Of a DNA stretch of 39,134 nt, positions 1 through 8,351 are shown in pieces. Below the pieces are notes generated by a model. The model had not been told where the DNA came from. It made no database searches and saw only the letters and a list, made by a program, of their open reading frames with translations. The stretch spans positions 1 through 39,134 of the forward strand of contig JBCCSZ010000021.1 of NCBI GenBank assembly GCA_039199225.1, written 5' to 3'. The stretch is from JBCCSZ01 sp039199225 (lineage in GTDB: Bacteria > Bacteroidota > Bacteroidia > Chitinophagales > Saprospiraceae). Both the position numbers and the translations under genes were made by a program. Every line of letters begins with the position of its first letter. Position 1 is the stretch's first letter.

Positions 1-426
1 ATCTTCTTCTACACCGTAAAAACTTGGCTTAAAGTGTTTGCCGGAGAAATTGACAGGAGAACCATGCGAGAGATGCCCGCCATGGGACAGATCGAAGCCC
101 AAAATCTTATCGCCAGGTTCCAGAATGGCTAAGAAGACGGCTGCATTTGCCTGCGCACCAGAATGTGGTTGCACATTTGCATAAGCCGCCCCGAATAGCT
201 CTTTGAGCCGATCAATAGCCAGCTGTTCGACCTTGTCTACGATTTCACAACCGCCATAATAGCGTTTTCCCGGATAACCCTCAGCATATTTGTTGGTCAG
301 GCAGGAGCCCATAGCATCCATGACAGCCTGACTAGCAAAATTCTCGGAAGCGATCAATTCGACGCCATTTCGCTGGCGTTCGAGTTCTTCTTGTATCAAT
401 GTAAAAACGATGGGATCTTTGACCAT
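1..426 (-). CDS. glyA: Serine hydroxymethyltransferase, N-terminal part (runs off the window)
   Basis: Serine hydroxymethyltransferase is a cytosolic PLP enzyme that interconverts serine and glycine and supplies 5,10-methylene-tetrahydrofolate. The 142 codons present start at the ATG complementary to 424-426 and contain family landmarks: an early ELIASENF motif, then the NKYAEGYPGKRYYGG stretch, the PHSGAQAN motif and the HGGHLSHG segment. The reading frame is open to the window edge, so the catalytic lysine region is not visible. The start is firm because the N-terminus aligns with the usual family length. A possible promoter lies 70-80 nt upstream (497-504). Identity is near certain; only the C-terminus is unseen. 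Confidence 0.97.
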   Translation of the reverse strand, partial: MVKDPIVFTLIQEELERQRNGVELIASENFASQAVMDAMGSCLTNKYAEGYPGKRYYGGCEIVDKVEQLAIDRLKELFGAAYANVQPHSGAQANAAVFLAILEPGDKILGFDLSHGGHLSHGSPVNFSGKHFKPSFYGVEED

Positions 427-496
427 AAGGCGATCAGAAATTTAAATAGTGATGAATTTTTGGCGCTTTGGCGACCCATTGCTCGGTCCGACAGCG

Positions 497-504
497 CAAA
501 TTTA
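497..504 (-). promoter_or_regulatory. Possible -7 promoter element for glyA
   Basis: On the minus strand the sequence TAAATTTG matches the Bacteroidota -7 consensus TAnnTTTG exactly. It lies about 70 nt upstream of the glyA start. No well-spaced TTG -33 element is visible, so the assignment rests on one box only. Confidence 0.35.
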
Positions 505-595
505 CAATAAAGCTGCCTAAAAGAGGCGGATTTAACAACCGGAATGATAACCTTTGTCTCTGTTTGACCGTAAATAACCAAAGGAAAATTATTCA

Positions 596-603
596 TAACT
601 TTG
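596..603 (+). promoter_or_regulatory. Possible -7 promoter element for the metallophosphoesterase run
   Basis: TAACTTTG matches TAnnTTTG exactly, 55 nt before the chosen ATG at 658. The nearest TTTG upstream (563-566) is 29 nt away, longer than the usual 17-23 nt spacer. It would drive the plus-strand genes 658-4242. Confidence 0.3.
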
Positions 604-657
604 AGAACAGCAGCTCTACAATCTTCCGTCGCACCCGGCTGCTATCTATCGGTTAAA

Positions 658-2556
658 ATGAGGACAAACATGGTCACCACTCGCTTACTCGTCGCTTTGA
701 CTTGTATTCTTTTCTTTTGCGATTCCACTCTTTATGGCCGTACGGACAAATACAGATGTATGTGGCGGAGCGACCCGTCCACGACAATGGTCATCGGATG
801 GAACCAAGTATCGGGCCAACAACCCGTACTACACTACGGAACAACAGATGCCGGGCAACAATACGAGGCTTATCCCTACCAACAAAGCCCCAATCGATTT
901 GTGCCTTCCAAAGGAATGAAGAACTACTTTGTGCGGCTCACCAATTTACAGCCTGCCACCGTTTACTATTTTGTCATCGTCGATAGTGAGGGGCAAAGCC
1001 GTAGAATGTCTTTTCGGACAGCACCCGATAATCCCTACGAGCGCCTTTCTGTTATTGCCGGGGGCGATTCGCGCAACTATCGAGAATCCCGCCGAAAGGC
1101 CAATAAGCTTGTTGGTAAACTCAAACCACACTTTGTATTATTTGGTGGAGATATGACAGGTGGAGACAATGCCACCCAATGGCGGGCTTGGTTCGATGAT
1201 TGGCAGCATACCATTACCTCGGAAGGTCGACTGACACCGATCGTCGTGACTCGTGGGAATCACGAATATTCCAATCAAAGCCTAATTGATCTGTTTGATG
1301 TCAAAGAGCGCCATCTTTACTACGGCCTAACCTTTGGAGGAGACTTGCTGCGGGTGTATACCCTCAATTCCTTGATTGCATGTGGCGGCGATCAGAAAGA
1401 CTGGTTGAAGGAGGATCTAACGGCACATCCACACATTCGCTGGAAAATGGCGCAGTATCATTTTGCCATTCGTCCACATACCCGTAAGAAGCGGGAGCGC
1501 AACGGCCAATGGTTGCATTGGGCCTCTTTGTTTGAAAAGCACCAGGTCAATCTAGTAGTCGAATCTGATGCGCACTGTGTCAAGACGACTTATCCCCTGC
1601 GCCCAAGCCGGGAGGCTGGGAGCGAGGAGGGCTTTATTCGAGACGATAAAAATGGGACGGTCTATGTTGGCGAGGGCTGCTGGGGTGCACCTTTGCGGCG
1701 CAACGATGATGACAAAGCCTGGACCCGAAACAGCGGTAGCTTCAATCAATTCAAATGGGTATTCATCGGTCAGGACAGGATGGAAGTCCGCACCGTTAAA
1801 ACAGACAATGCCGATTTGGTAGCAGAGGTACATCTCGACGACCGCTTTTCGCCGCCCGAGGGGCTGTCCATTTGGCACCCTAGCAATGGTCCCGTGATCT
1901 ACATTCGGCCTCGGGTTCCAGAGGAGGAATTGCATCCCTTGCTGGCTTCCAATGGTGCCTTTCCAATGGCATCGGGCCAGCGCCGGGAGGAAATGAAAGT
2001 CTTGGATTTTTTGGCTCGTGCTGAGCTAAATGGCATTTCTTTGGAGTGGCAAACACAATTCGAACCAACGCACAGACTTACTTTTGAATTACAGCGTTCT
2101 GTAGCTGAGAAGCCATTCCAAACGATTGCACACGTGCAAGGGCAAGGAGGTGTCAAGAACAACTATCGCATTGTCGATGAATCGGCACATGCCATTCCGA
2201 AAAACGAAGTCCGATACCGCCTCGTACACAACTATGCCAATGGCCAGGCGAGGATTCACCTTGTCCGTCAAGTGGGGCAGTCCAAGGATGGTTGGAAAAA
2301 TTATGAACGCTTGTTACCCGATCCGCGCACGGGTCTGCTTCGGGTGAAGTATGTACTGGATGATTGCAAGGATGTGAGAATCCGCCTTTTGAATGAGCAG
2401 TGTGAGGCAGTTTCCCGAAGCGAATACAAAGACCAGCGTGCCGGAAATTTTTTGAAGTCGATCAATATGCAAAAATTCCGAAAAGGTCGTTATCTTTTGA
2501 TCATCGAGGCCGGAGAAGAGGTATTGCTTCAGTACCGGGTCGAACATGGAATTTGA
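658..2556 (+). CDS. Exported purple-acid-phosphatase-like metallophosphoesterase
   Basis: This protein of about 632 residues begins with a hydrophobic signal sequence (residues 7-26), followed by a fibronectin-like N-domain (about 30-122) of the kind found in purple acid phosphatases. A calcineurin-like metallophosphoesterase core follows, with GGDSRN (D137), GGDMTGGD (D165), GNHE (201-203), YHFAIRPH (H268) and SDAH (H306). These are the expected ligands of a dinuclear metal centre, so phosphate-ester hydrolysis outside the cytoplasm is likely; the substrate is unknown. The last 60 or so residues resemble a type IX secretion tail (a short beta-rich unit ending in a KGRYLLII-like strand), though degenerate. 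ATG 658 was chosen over TTG 601 because it places the signal peptide at the N-terminus; ATG 670 is an alternative. It heads a same-strand run with gmhA- and gmhB-like genes. Confidence 0.85.
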   Translation: MRTNMVTTRLLVALTCILFFCDSTLYGRTDKYRCMWRSDPSTTMVIGWNQVSGQQPVLHYGTTDAGQQYEAYPYQQSPNRFVPSKGMKNYFVRLTNLQPATVYYFVIVDSEGQSRRMSFRTAPDNPYERLSVIAGGDSRNYRESRRKANKLVGKLKPHFVLFGGDMTGGDNATQWRAWFDDWQHTITSEGRLTPIVVTRGNHEYSNQSLIDLFDVKERHLYYGLTFGGDLLRVYTLNSLIACGGDQKDWLKEDLTAHPHIRWKMAQYHFAIRPHTRKKRERNGQWLHWASLFEKHQVNLVVESDAHCVKTTYPLRPSREAGSEEGFIRDDKNGTVYVGEGCWGAPLRRNDDDKAWTRNSGSFNQFKWVFIGQDRMEVRTVKTDNADLVAEVHLDDRFSPPEGLSIWHPSNGPVIYIRPRVPEEELHPLLASNGAFPMASGQRREEMKVLDFLARAELNGISLEWQTQFEPTHRLTFELQRSVAEKPFQTIAHVQGQGGVKNNYRIVDESAHAIPKNEVRYRLVHNYANGQARIHLVRQVGQSKDGWKNYERLLPDPRTGLLRVKYVLDDCKDVRIRLLNEQCEAVSRSEYKDQRAGNFLKSINMQKFRKGRYLLIIEAGEEVLLQYRVEHGI

Positions 2557-2584
2557 AATCGCCCCTTTAATTTATCAGTTGTCC

Positions 2585-3181
2585 ATGGATGAAAGAATAA
2601 AAGAAGTATTAACAGAAAATATCATGTTGCGCCAGGCGCTACTGGAAAATGAGCCCCTACTGACTCATATTGATAAGATCGCAGATTTGACAACGATCGC
2701 TCTGAAAGGAGGAAAGAAGGTATTGTTTTGCGGTAGTGGCGATAGTGCAGTGGATGCCTACCACCTGGCCGGAGAGTTGTCGGGTCGATATTACAAAGAC
2801 CGACCACCACTTTTTGCAGAGTCGCTGCACATGGACATTTCAGCCTTGACGGCTGCCTCTAGTGATTTTTCTTTGGAGGAGGCTTACGCGCGTACGCTCC
2901 AGTACAAGGCGAGGGAAGGGGATGTGCTATATGCACTTTCTACGACGGGTGATTCCTCGGGGATCATCCGGGCCATTGATACCGCTCGCCAAAATTTTAT
3001 GATCGTTGTGGGAATGACTGGGCTGCGAGCGGGCAAAATGGAGGGCCGCTGCGACTATCTGCTGAAGATTCCTTCGAGTGAGGTGCCTCGCATTCAGGAG
3101 GCTCATATGATGATCGGCCACATCATTTGTGAGCTGGTAGAACGTCGGATTTTTGGCAGCGGTGATAGAAATGTCAACTAG
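2585..3181 (+). CDS. SIS-domain sugar-phosphate isomerase, GmhA-like
   Basis: This 198-residue SIS-domain protein matches GmhA over its full length. GmhA converts sedoheptulose 7-phosphate to D-glycero-D-manno-heptose 7-phosphate for heptose synthesis. The catalytic residues of the family appear conserved: the Glu in the GELSGRY segment and the His in RIQEAH, followed by a second His in MIGH. Two substrate-loop positions differ from typical GmhA: CGSGDSA replaces CGNGGSA, and STTGDSSG replaces STSGNS. The true substrate could therefore differ from the classical one. ATG 2585 gives an N-terminus of family length; ATG 2546 would overlap the upstream gene by 11 nt and add 13 residues. The next gene is a GmhB-like phosphatase 15 nt downstream, which supports a heptose or related sugar role. 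Confidence 0.82.
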   Translation: MDERIKEVLTENIMLRQALLENEPLLTHIDKIADLTTIALKGGKKVLFCGSGDSAVDAYHLAGELSGRYYKDRPPLFAESLHMDISALTAASSDFSLEEAYARTLQYKAREGDVLYALSTTGDSSGIIRAIDTARQNFMIVVGMTGLRAGKMEGRCDYLLKIPSSEVPRIQEAHMMIGHIICELVERRIFGSGDRNVN

Positions 3182-3196
3182 CTCAAGTCGATTCCA

Positions 3197-3736
3197 TTGA
3201 TTTCTTCTCAACCTACTCTGTTTCTGGACCGCGACGGTGTGATCAATCGCCGATTGCCTGGGCGCTACGTCCGCTCCTGGGCCGAGTTCGAATTTTTACC
3301 AGGGGTGTTAGATGCCTTTTCTTTGTTACCACATTACTTTGGTCGGATCGTCGTTGTGACCAATCAGCTGGGGGTCCATAAAGAGCTGATGAGCCTCCAA
3401 GATTTGGCAGATATTCACCAGCAGATGGTGCTTCGTATTGCCGCCACCGGATGCAAAATTGATCAGGTTTATGCCTGTACGGATCGTTCTGCCTGCCGCA
3501 AGCCACAAACCGGAATGGCCCAGCAAGCCAAGCGTGACTTCCAAGACATCGACTTTAGCCGCTCCGTCATAGTAGGTGATTCCATCACAGACATGCAGTT
3601 TGGACAAGCTTTAGGTATGTACACGGTTTTGATTCCCGACAAGGCAGAAGAATACGAAGCCTACCAAGCAATTACAGTTGACCAACGAGTACGGAGTTTG
3701 CTGCATTATGCCCAAGGCTTATCAAAGGAAAAGTGA
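3197..3736 (+). CDS. HAD-IIIA phosphatase, GmhB-like (heptose bisphosphate phosphatase family)
   Basis: This 179-residue HAD phosphatase carries all four motifs: LFLDRDGVIN (nucleophile D11, acid/base D13), VVTNQ (T55), CRKP (K102) and VGDSITD (D128, D132). It belongs to the GmhB/histidinol-phosphatase group, which removes the C7 phosphate from heptose 1,7-bisphosphate. The region before CRKP is short and lacks the CxH...CxC zinc loop of E. coli GmhB, so it is probably a zinc-free variant. The preceding gene stops in the same frame at 3179-3181 and no ATG lies between that stop and the LFLDRDG motif, so TTG 3197 is the best start. Neighbouring gmhA-like and phosphoesterase genes support a sugar-phosphate pathway. 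Confidence 0.85.
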   Translation: MISSQPTLFLDRDGVINRRLPGRYVRSWAEFEFLPGVLDAFSLLPHYFGRIVVVTNQLGVHKELMSLQDLADIHQQMVLRIAATGCKIDQVYACTDRSACRKPQTGMAQQAKRDFQDIDFSRSVIVGDSITDMQFGQALGMYTVLIPDKAEEYEAYQAITVDQRVRSLLHYAQGLSKEK

Positions 3737-3768
3737 TTGTATTCCAGAAAAATCTGTACTTTTCGCGC

Positions 3769-4242
3769 ATGGAAAATTCTACACAAATCGCCAATCGCTT
3801 CAGAGAGGTCATGCTCCATGGCAAATGGATCGCCAACACGAATTATAAAGATCAATTGTCCCAAGTGACGTCAGAGCAAGCAACCCACAAAATCGGATCG
3901 TTGAATACCATCTTGGCCCTGGCCTATCACATCAATTACTACATAGCTGGCGTTTTGAATGTTTTTGAAGGTGGAGCCCTGGAAATCAGAGACAAGTACA
4001 GCTTTGATCATCCCAGTATCCAATCACCGGAAGATTGGGAGCAACTCCTCAATGACTTGTGGGCCAATACCGAAAAATTTGCTGGACACATCGAGTCGAT
4101 GTCTGCTCAAAAGCTGGACGCTGCCTTTGTCGATGAAAAATACGGGAGCTACCGCCGAAACATTGAAGGTATGATCGAACATTGCTATTACCACCTGGGG
4201 CAAATTGTGTTGATCCGAAAAATGATGAAAGAAACGATCTAG
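3769..4242 (+). CDS. DinB/YfiT-family putative metal-binding protein
   Basis: This small protein of 157 residues looks like a four-helix DinB-family member. Three histidines sit where the family's metal ligands are expected: H54 in the LAYHINYY segment, and H138 and H142 in HCYYHLGQ. The C-terminal HLGQIVLIRK motif is typical of DUF1572/DinB-like proteins. Some members are bacillithiol- or mycothiol-dependent transferases; the reaction of this one cannot be told from sequence. ATG 3769 was chosen because the GTG 36 nt upstream overlaps the end of the gmhB-like gene and adds a poorly matching leader. It is the last gene of the plus-strand run and converges on the Smr gene. Confidence 0.75.
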   Translation: MENSTQIANRFREVMLHGKWIANTNYKDQLSQVTSEQATHKIGSLNTILALAYHINYYIAGVLNVFEGGALEIRDKYSFDHPSIQSPEDWEQLLNDLWANTEKFAGHIESMSAQKLDAAFVDEKYGSYRRNIEGMIEHCYYHLGQIVLIRKMMKETI

Positions 4243-4374
4243 GACCTCGGTAGTACTTTACTAAAGCCAATTGCTGACCAAATCAAATACATTGGCGACA
4301 ACAAAACAATTTCGAAGACGATTTTCTTCTTTGCCATTCATCGCAGCTCGAACTAAATGATTGGTGATTTCCGA

Positions 4375-5409
4375 TTAGCCCTTTTCTGTAAAAACGACTT
4401 CCGTTGCGCCATAACCATATTTAGGGTGGTATTCATTGCGAAAGGTCACCACTTCCGGCATGCGGATCAAACGGCTGGCAATGGAATCTCGTAGGCGTCC
4501 CTTTCCCAATCCGTGAATGATAAATACCCGATCGACCCCTATCTGGATGGCTTTGCGCATGTAATTGTCGAAATGTTGAATCTGTAAGCGCAAGATTTCT
4601 GCATTGTTCATTTTGTGGGCATCGCTGCTGAGCTTTTCAGCATGCAGGTCGATTTCCTGGACGAAGCTGGCAAAACGCATCGGGTCGACCATATCGGAGC
4701 CACCTCTGTGTGCATGAGACGATCGCCTGGCTCGGGCATTTCGCTTGGTGTAGGACTTGAGGTCTTCACCATTGCCAGTGCTTTCTTCAAACTGGTCTAG
4801 GAGTACGTAATGATGGACGGTCTTATTGAGAATGGGGGCCAAGGCCGTTCTTTTGAGAAATTGCTTGGCTTTTATTTTCAATGTTTTAGTTAATTGGCGT
4901 CCTGTACCAAGGGTGGTGACTTGCCAGCAATTCAATACAAATTTGGGATAGTCGTTCAGTTGATCGAAAGGCAATGTTCCCACGACTACAGCGGTGTACG
5001 CCTCCAGTTGTTCGTGCAGTTTGTGGTGTAGTTTTCCCGCCAGGTGCAATTCGATGGTAAAGATGAAGGAATAGACCGTATCGTTGATCAGGTGGATTTT
5101 GTAATTGGGTTGCATGCCCGGAGCCAGGGCTGTGTCTTCGAAGGCCAGTTGTATGCCGAGGGGATTTTCGATTCGTTGGTCGGGTGCTTTGCGCAAGACG
5201 GGAGCAGGTGGCGGAATGACAGGCTTGGGAGGCACTGGATCTTTCTTTTTCTTTTGGAGGTCGACGTTTTGCAAGTGTTCTTCGAAAGCCGGAATGGCAT
5301 CCCCATCGTCGAGCTGGACGAGTAGCATGCCATCGCTGAGTTGTTCGATGATGTGGCCCTCATCACCTGTGTGGATGAAGCGAACCCTGCTTCCTGCTGT
5401 AAATAACAT
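4375..5409 (-). CDS. DUF2027 and Smr-domain protein
   Basis: This 344-residue protein has a Tudor/SH3-like N-terminus (about 1-50), a Lys/Pro-rich linker (about 53-75), a central DUF2027-type beta domain (about 85-205), a basic linker, and a C-terminal Smr domain (about 250-344). The Smr motifs are present: IDLHAE (253-258) and HGLGKG (299-304). Smr domains are nicking or RNA-cleaving nucleases that, in different families, act near MutS2 or on stalled ribosomes. This stand-alone DUF2027-Smr architecture is characteristic of Bacteroidota; its substrate is unknown. The ATG at 5407-5409 is the only sensible start. It converges on the DinB gene across about 130 bp that shows no strong terminator. 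Confidence 0.88.
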   Translation of the reverse strand: MLFTAGSRVRFIHTGDEGHIIEQLSDGMLLVQLDDGDAIPAFEEHLQNVDLQKKKKDPVPPKPVIPPPAPVLRKAPDQRIENPLGIQLAFEDTALAPGMQPNYKIHLINDTVYSFIFTIELHLAGKLHHKLHEQLEAYTAVVVGTLPFDQLNDYPKFVLNCWQVTTLGTGRQLTKTLKIKAKQFLKRTALAPILNKTVHHYVLLDQFEESTGNGEDLKSYTKRNARARRSSHAHRGGSDMVDPMRFASFVQEIDLHAEKLSSDAHKMNNAEILRLQIQHFDNYMRKAIQIGVDRVFIIHGLGKGRLRDSIASRLIRMPEVVTFRNEYHPKYGYGATEVVFTEKG

Positions 5410-5547
5410 ATCGTAAAATTACGCCTAATCTTAGAATTTCTTAAATTTATATGACAATCTGCTTTCGGGTGGAAAACAGCCTGAACGACGGACAACGGAT
5501 GGCCTATAGGATTCTCCGTTTATCACAATCTTAACCCAATCGACTTT

Positions 5548-6237
5548 ATGCCAGCACCTTCTTCCAACCTTCGATGGAAAATTGCACAAGCAGCTGAAAT
5601 CCGCTGGTGGCAACGCTATTTGCGAAAGCGCCCCAAAGCCGATTACCTGCTGTGGAAGCGTCAGTATTGGCAGAACATGCTCCAAAAAGCAGCAGTCGAA
5701 TTGCAGCCAGGTGACGCTGTGCTGGACGCCGGTTGTGGCCCGGCAGGCATCTTCCTAGTCTTGCAACAACAAAAAGTGGATGCGGTTGATCCATTATTGG
5801 AGGAATATGCTCAAAAGTTGCCGCATTTTTCAAAAAGTGATTATCCCTACGTCCAGTTTCACGCCTGTCCATTGGAAGATTTCCAGCCTACGACCCAATA
5901 CCAGCAGATTTTTTGCCTCAATGCCATCAATCACGTAGCAGCACTGGACCAATGCCTCGATGGATTGGTAGATTGTTTGGCACCTGGTGGACAACTGTTC
6001 TTGTCCATCGATGCGCACAACCACCCCTTTTTTAAACGACTTTTTAGATGGATACCCGGGGATATTCTCCACCCGCATCAATATGACCAAAAGGAATATG
6101 AGGAGATGCTGACAAATCGTGGACTCCATCTGTCCAGCGCCCTATTATTCGATGAAGGATTCTTCTTCAATTATTACTTGCTAGTGGCACAAAAGCCCTT
6201 GGTCAAACGTTACACAAGTACCACTGAAGCTGATTAG
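5548..6237 (+). CDS. Class I SAM-dependent methyltransferase
   Basis: The 229-residue protein has the SAM-binding motif I VLDAGCGPAG (58-67), an acidic post-I residue (DAVDPLL), and a later AINHV / LAPGGQLFLSID segment typical of motifs IV and V in Methyltransf_11 enzymes. The N-terminal 50 residues are rich in Trp, Arg and Lys and may form a substrate-binding cap. The acceptor cannot be inferred. The gene stands alone between the minus-strand Smr gene and a 307-bp gap. Confidence 0.85.
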   Translation: MPAPSSNLRWKIAQAAEIRWWQRYLRKRPKADYLLWKRQYWQNMLQKAAVELQPGDAVLDAGCGPAGIFLVLQQQKVDAVDPLLEEYAQKLPHFSKSDYPYVQFHACPLEDFQPTTQYQQIFCLNAINHVAALDQCLDGLVDCLAPGGQLFLSIDAHNHPFFKRLFRWIPGDILHPHQYDQKEYEEMLTNRGLHLSSALLFDEGFFFNYYLLVAQKPLVKRYTSTTEAD

Positions 6238-6544
6238 CGCTCTTGTACCGAGAGGAAAAATAGCCTGTAGAAATTACCCCGATGACTGATGAATGGATGA
6301 ATACGTGCGGTTGCTCGATCCCCAAAAGGTGAGTGGCGCCATGCAAGTGTGATGTATTTGCTGCCCTTGACACGTATTAGTTCTGTTATTTAAAATCAGA
6401 TGGGACTTTTTGCGTTAAAGTGGAGACTGCAGTTACAATGTCAACTGCTCAACGAACAACAAAAAGCTTTTTGTCGCAATTTCATAGACCGACTATTAAG
6501 TCCCCTATATTCCCGAAAACAAACAAATTGCCGAGCCTAAAAAT
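6238..6544. other. Intergenic region, no firm feature
   Basis: This 307-bp gap holds no convincing gene, terminator or exact promoter box. A 46-codon open frame (6400-6540) ends 4 nt before the next ATG. It has no recognisable family, and I cannot decide whether it is translated. Confidence 0.4.
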
Positions 6545-7627
6545 ATGAAGATGAAAACAGCTACCCTGGTTTTGGTTTGCTGTATTTGTGGGGTGGGGAT
6601 GTTAAATGCACAATTAACAGCTGATACCTACGAATTCAAACCTGAAATAAGTCTTTCTCGAACATCCCTCCAAAGGATGGTGGACACATCTTCGTATGGC
6701 AACGAATTTAATTCTCTTGGGGTGGAGCTTTTGTATGGTCGAATGTTGAGCGATCGCATCTGGGTGCAATCCAATGTGGTTTTGAGACCCCGCAGCAACT
6801 TTCCTGAATCTTTCAGCGAATTTTTGAAGAGCCTCGAATTTGAAGGCCGTTATTATCTGTGGCAACAAGAAAGTCGCCAATCGCTTTTTGTTGGAGGAGG
6901 TGCTACTTTTGAATTGGATGCAGTGGATGGTCGGGAGTTGCAGCAACTCTTTCTGACTTTGGGAAACGATTGGAAAATCCAACCTGGCCTGTGGTTGAGC
7001 CCTCGCGTCCGATTTGGATTACGTCCCGACCGACCGGATATTCATCGCCTGGGTTTTTTGCTCAACCTCCGCTTTTTGCAACACAGCCGAAATAGATTGC
7101 GACAAAAGCCAGACATTCGTTTCTATCAAGGTCGGTTTTTTATCCAGTCTTCTCAATTTGCTTTCAATATGTACACAGGCGAGGGCAATCGCTCTGCGCA
7201 TGCTTTTTTGTTAGACAGCCGCTTCGGATATTTCATTACGCCCTTTTTGGTGGCCGGAGCAGAACTGTCGCTGAAATCGAACAGCCAGCCTAAAGAGGAC
7301 CTGCGAAGCGTGCGGTGGAACATCGGACAATTCTTTCGTTTCTACATCAATCCTCAAGGGGGCCACAGCAAGTTTTTCCTAGAGGCTGCCTGGGAGCGCC
7401 AGCGGACCAGCGAGCAGCGAGGGAATCGCGTTTCTTACGATTATTGGCTACAGTATGGAGGAGGGGCAGGGCTCAATCTGTTCATCAATCCTCAGTTGGC
7501 ATTGGAATGTCGACTGGACTACCGCCTAGGAGGCTTGACACAAATCAGAGGGATTCGTCGAGAGTTGATGGAATTGGACGCTAGAAATACAGAGCTAACT
7601 TTTGGGATGCAGTATTTTCTGGAATGA
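6545..7627 (+). CDS. Exported outer-membrane beta-barrel protein, tandem-barrel type (paralogue of 8352-9491)
   Basis: This 360-residue protein has a signal peptide (MKMKTATLVLVCC... ending near LNAQ) and alternating hydrophobic/polar strands with aromatic girdle residues, ending in an aromatic-rich MQYFLE terminus. It seems to contain two successive barrel-like halves (about 25-175 and 185-360). The second half (RFGYFITPFLVAGAEL ... FFLEAAWE ... GLNLFINPQLALECRLDYR) is clearly similar to the second half of the protein at 8352-9491. Location is probably the outer membrane; function is unknown. queE lies between the two paralogues with short spacing (39 and 46 nt), suggesting the three may be co-transcribed although they share no obvious pathway. 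Confidence 0.75.
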   Translation: MKMKTATLVLVCCICGVGMLNAQLTADTYEFKPEISLSRTSLQRMVDTSSYGNEFNSLGVELLYGRMLSDRIWVQSNVVLRPRSNFPESFSEFLKSLEFEGRYYLWQQESRQSLFVGGGATFELDAVDGRELQQLFLTLGNDWKIQPGLWLSPRVRFGLRPDRPDIHRLGFLLNLRFLQHSRNRLRQKPDIRFYQGRFFIQSSQFAFNMYTGEGNRSAHAFLLDSRFGYFITPFLVAGAELSLKSNSQPKEDLRSVRWNIGQFFRFYINPQGGHSKFFLEAAWERQRTSEQRGNRVSYDYWLQYGGGAGLNLFINPQLALECRLDYRLGGLTQIRGIRRELMELDARNTELTFGMQYFLE

Positions 7628-7635
7628 AATATTCG

Positions 7636-7643
7636 TATTTTTG
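7636..7643 (+). promoter_or_regulatory. Possible -7 promoter element for queE
   Basis: TATTTTTG matches TAnnTTTG exactly, 23 nt before the queE ATG. The closest TTTG upstream (7601-7604) is too far away, so this is a one-box match. Confidence 0.3.
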
Positions 7644-7666
7644 CAGCCGATTCGAAGATTTGGAAT

Positions 7667-8305
7667 ATGGCATCTTACAAGGTTAAAGAAATTTATTATA
7701 CCCTACAGGGAGAAGGAGCCCACAGCGGCCGCCCTGCTATTTTTTGCCGTTTTTCGGGCTGCAACCTTTGGAGTGGTCGCGAAGAAGATCGCCACAAGGC
7801 GATCTGTCAGTTTTGTGATACGGACTTCTGGGGAACCGATGGTGAAAATGGTGGACGATATGCGACGGCTCCCAAGCTGGCGGAAAAGGTTTTCTCTCTC
7901 TGGCCAGATCAGAGCAAAGGTACGCCCTATGTCGTTTGCACTGGGGGAGAGCCGCTTTTGCAACTGGATGAAAAACTGGTTGCGGCCTTTCACGAACTGG
8001 GGCTGGAAGTTGCCATCGAAACAAATGGCACCCTGCCCGTACCGACTGGCATCGACTGGGTCTGTATGAGCCCAAAAGCCAACACGGAGATTGTACTGAC
8101 AGCTGGCAATGAATTGAAGTTGGTTTATCCACAAACAGGCGCTGAACCCGAGCAATACGAACAATTTGATTTTGAACACTTTTTCCTTCAACCGATGGAT
8201 GGGCCGGAGGGGCCACAGAATGTCCAAAAAACCCTAAATTACTGTCTGACACACCCACAATGGCACCTCAGCATACAAACGCACAAGATGTTAAATATTC
8301 CTTAG
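7667..8305 (+). CDS. queE: 7-carboxy-7-deazaguanine synthase
   Basis: QueE is a radical-SAM enzyme that converts 6-carboxy-tetrahydropterin to 7-carboxy-7-deazaguanine, a step toward queuosine in tRNA. The 212-residue length fits. The N-terminal YTLQGEGAHSG motif is typical of the family. The cluster motif is C32-x14-C47-x2-C50, the CX14CX2C variant of some QueE proteins rather than the classic CX3CX2C. TGGEPLLQ, IETNGT and SPKAN are the expected downstream motifs. No other que gene is in the window. It sits between two paralogous barrel genes. Confidence 0.95.
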   Translation: MASYKVKEIYYTLQGEGAHSGRPAIFCRFSGCNLWSGREEDRHKAICQFCDTDFWGTDGENGGRYATAPKLAEKVFSLWPDQSKGTPYVVCTGGEPLLQLDEKLVAAFHELGLEVAIETNGTLPVPTGIDWVCMSPKANTEIVLTAGNELKLVYPQTGAEPEQYEQFDFEHFFLQPMDGPEGPQNVQKTLNYCLTHPQWHLSIQTHKMLNIP

Positions 8306-8351
8306 ATATACTTTTAATTTATATCTTACTATAACACTGACCAAAAAAGAT

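Noticed and set aside
2546..2584. Upstream ATG 2546 as the GmhA-like start
   Set aside because: It would add 13 residues not seen in the family and overlap the upstream gene; ATG 2585 matches the usual length. Translational coupling keeps it possible.
8304..8326. AGATATA/TATATCT inverted repeat after queE as a terminator
   Set aside because: The 7-bp stem is entirely A/T, overlaps the queE stop and has no T run, so it would be unstable.
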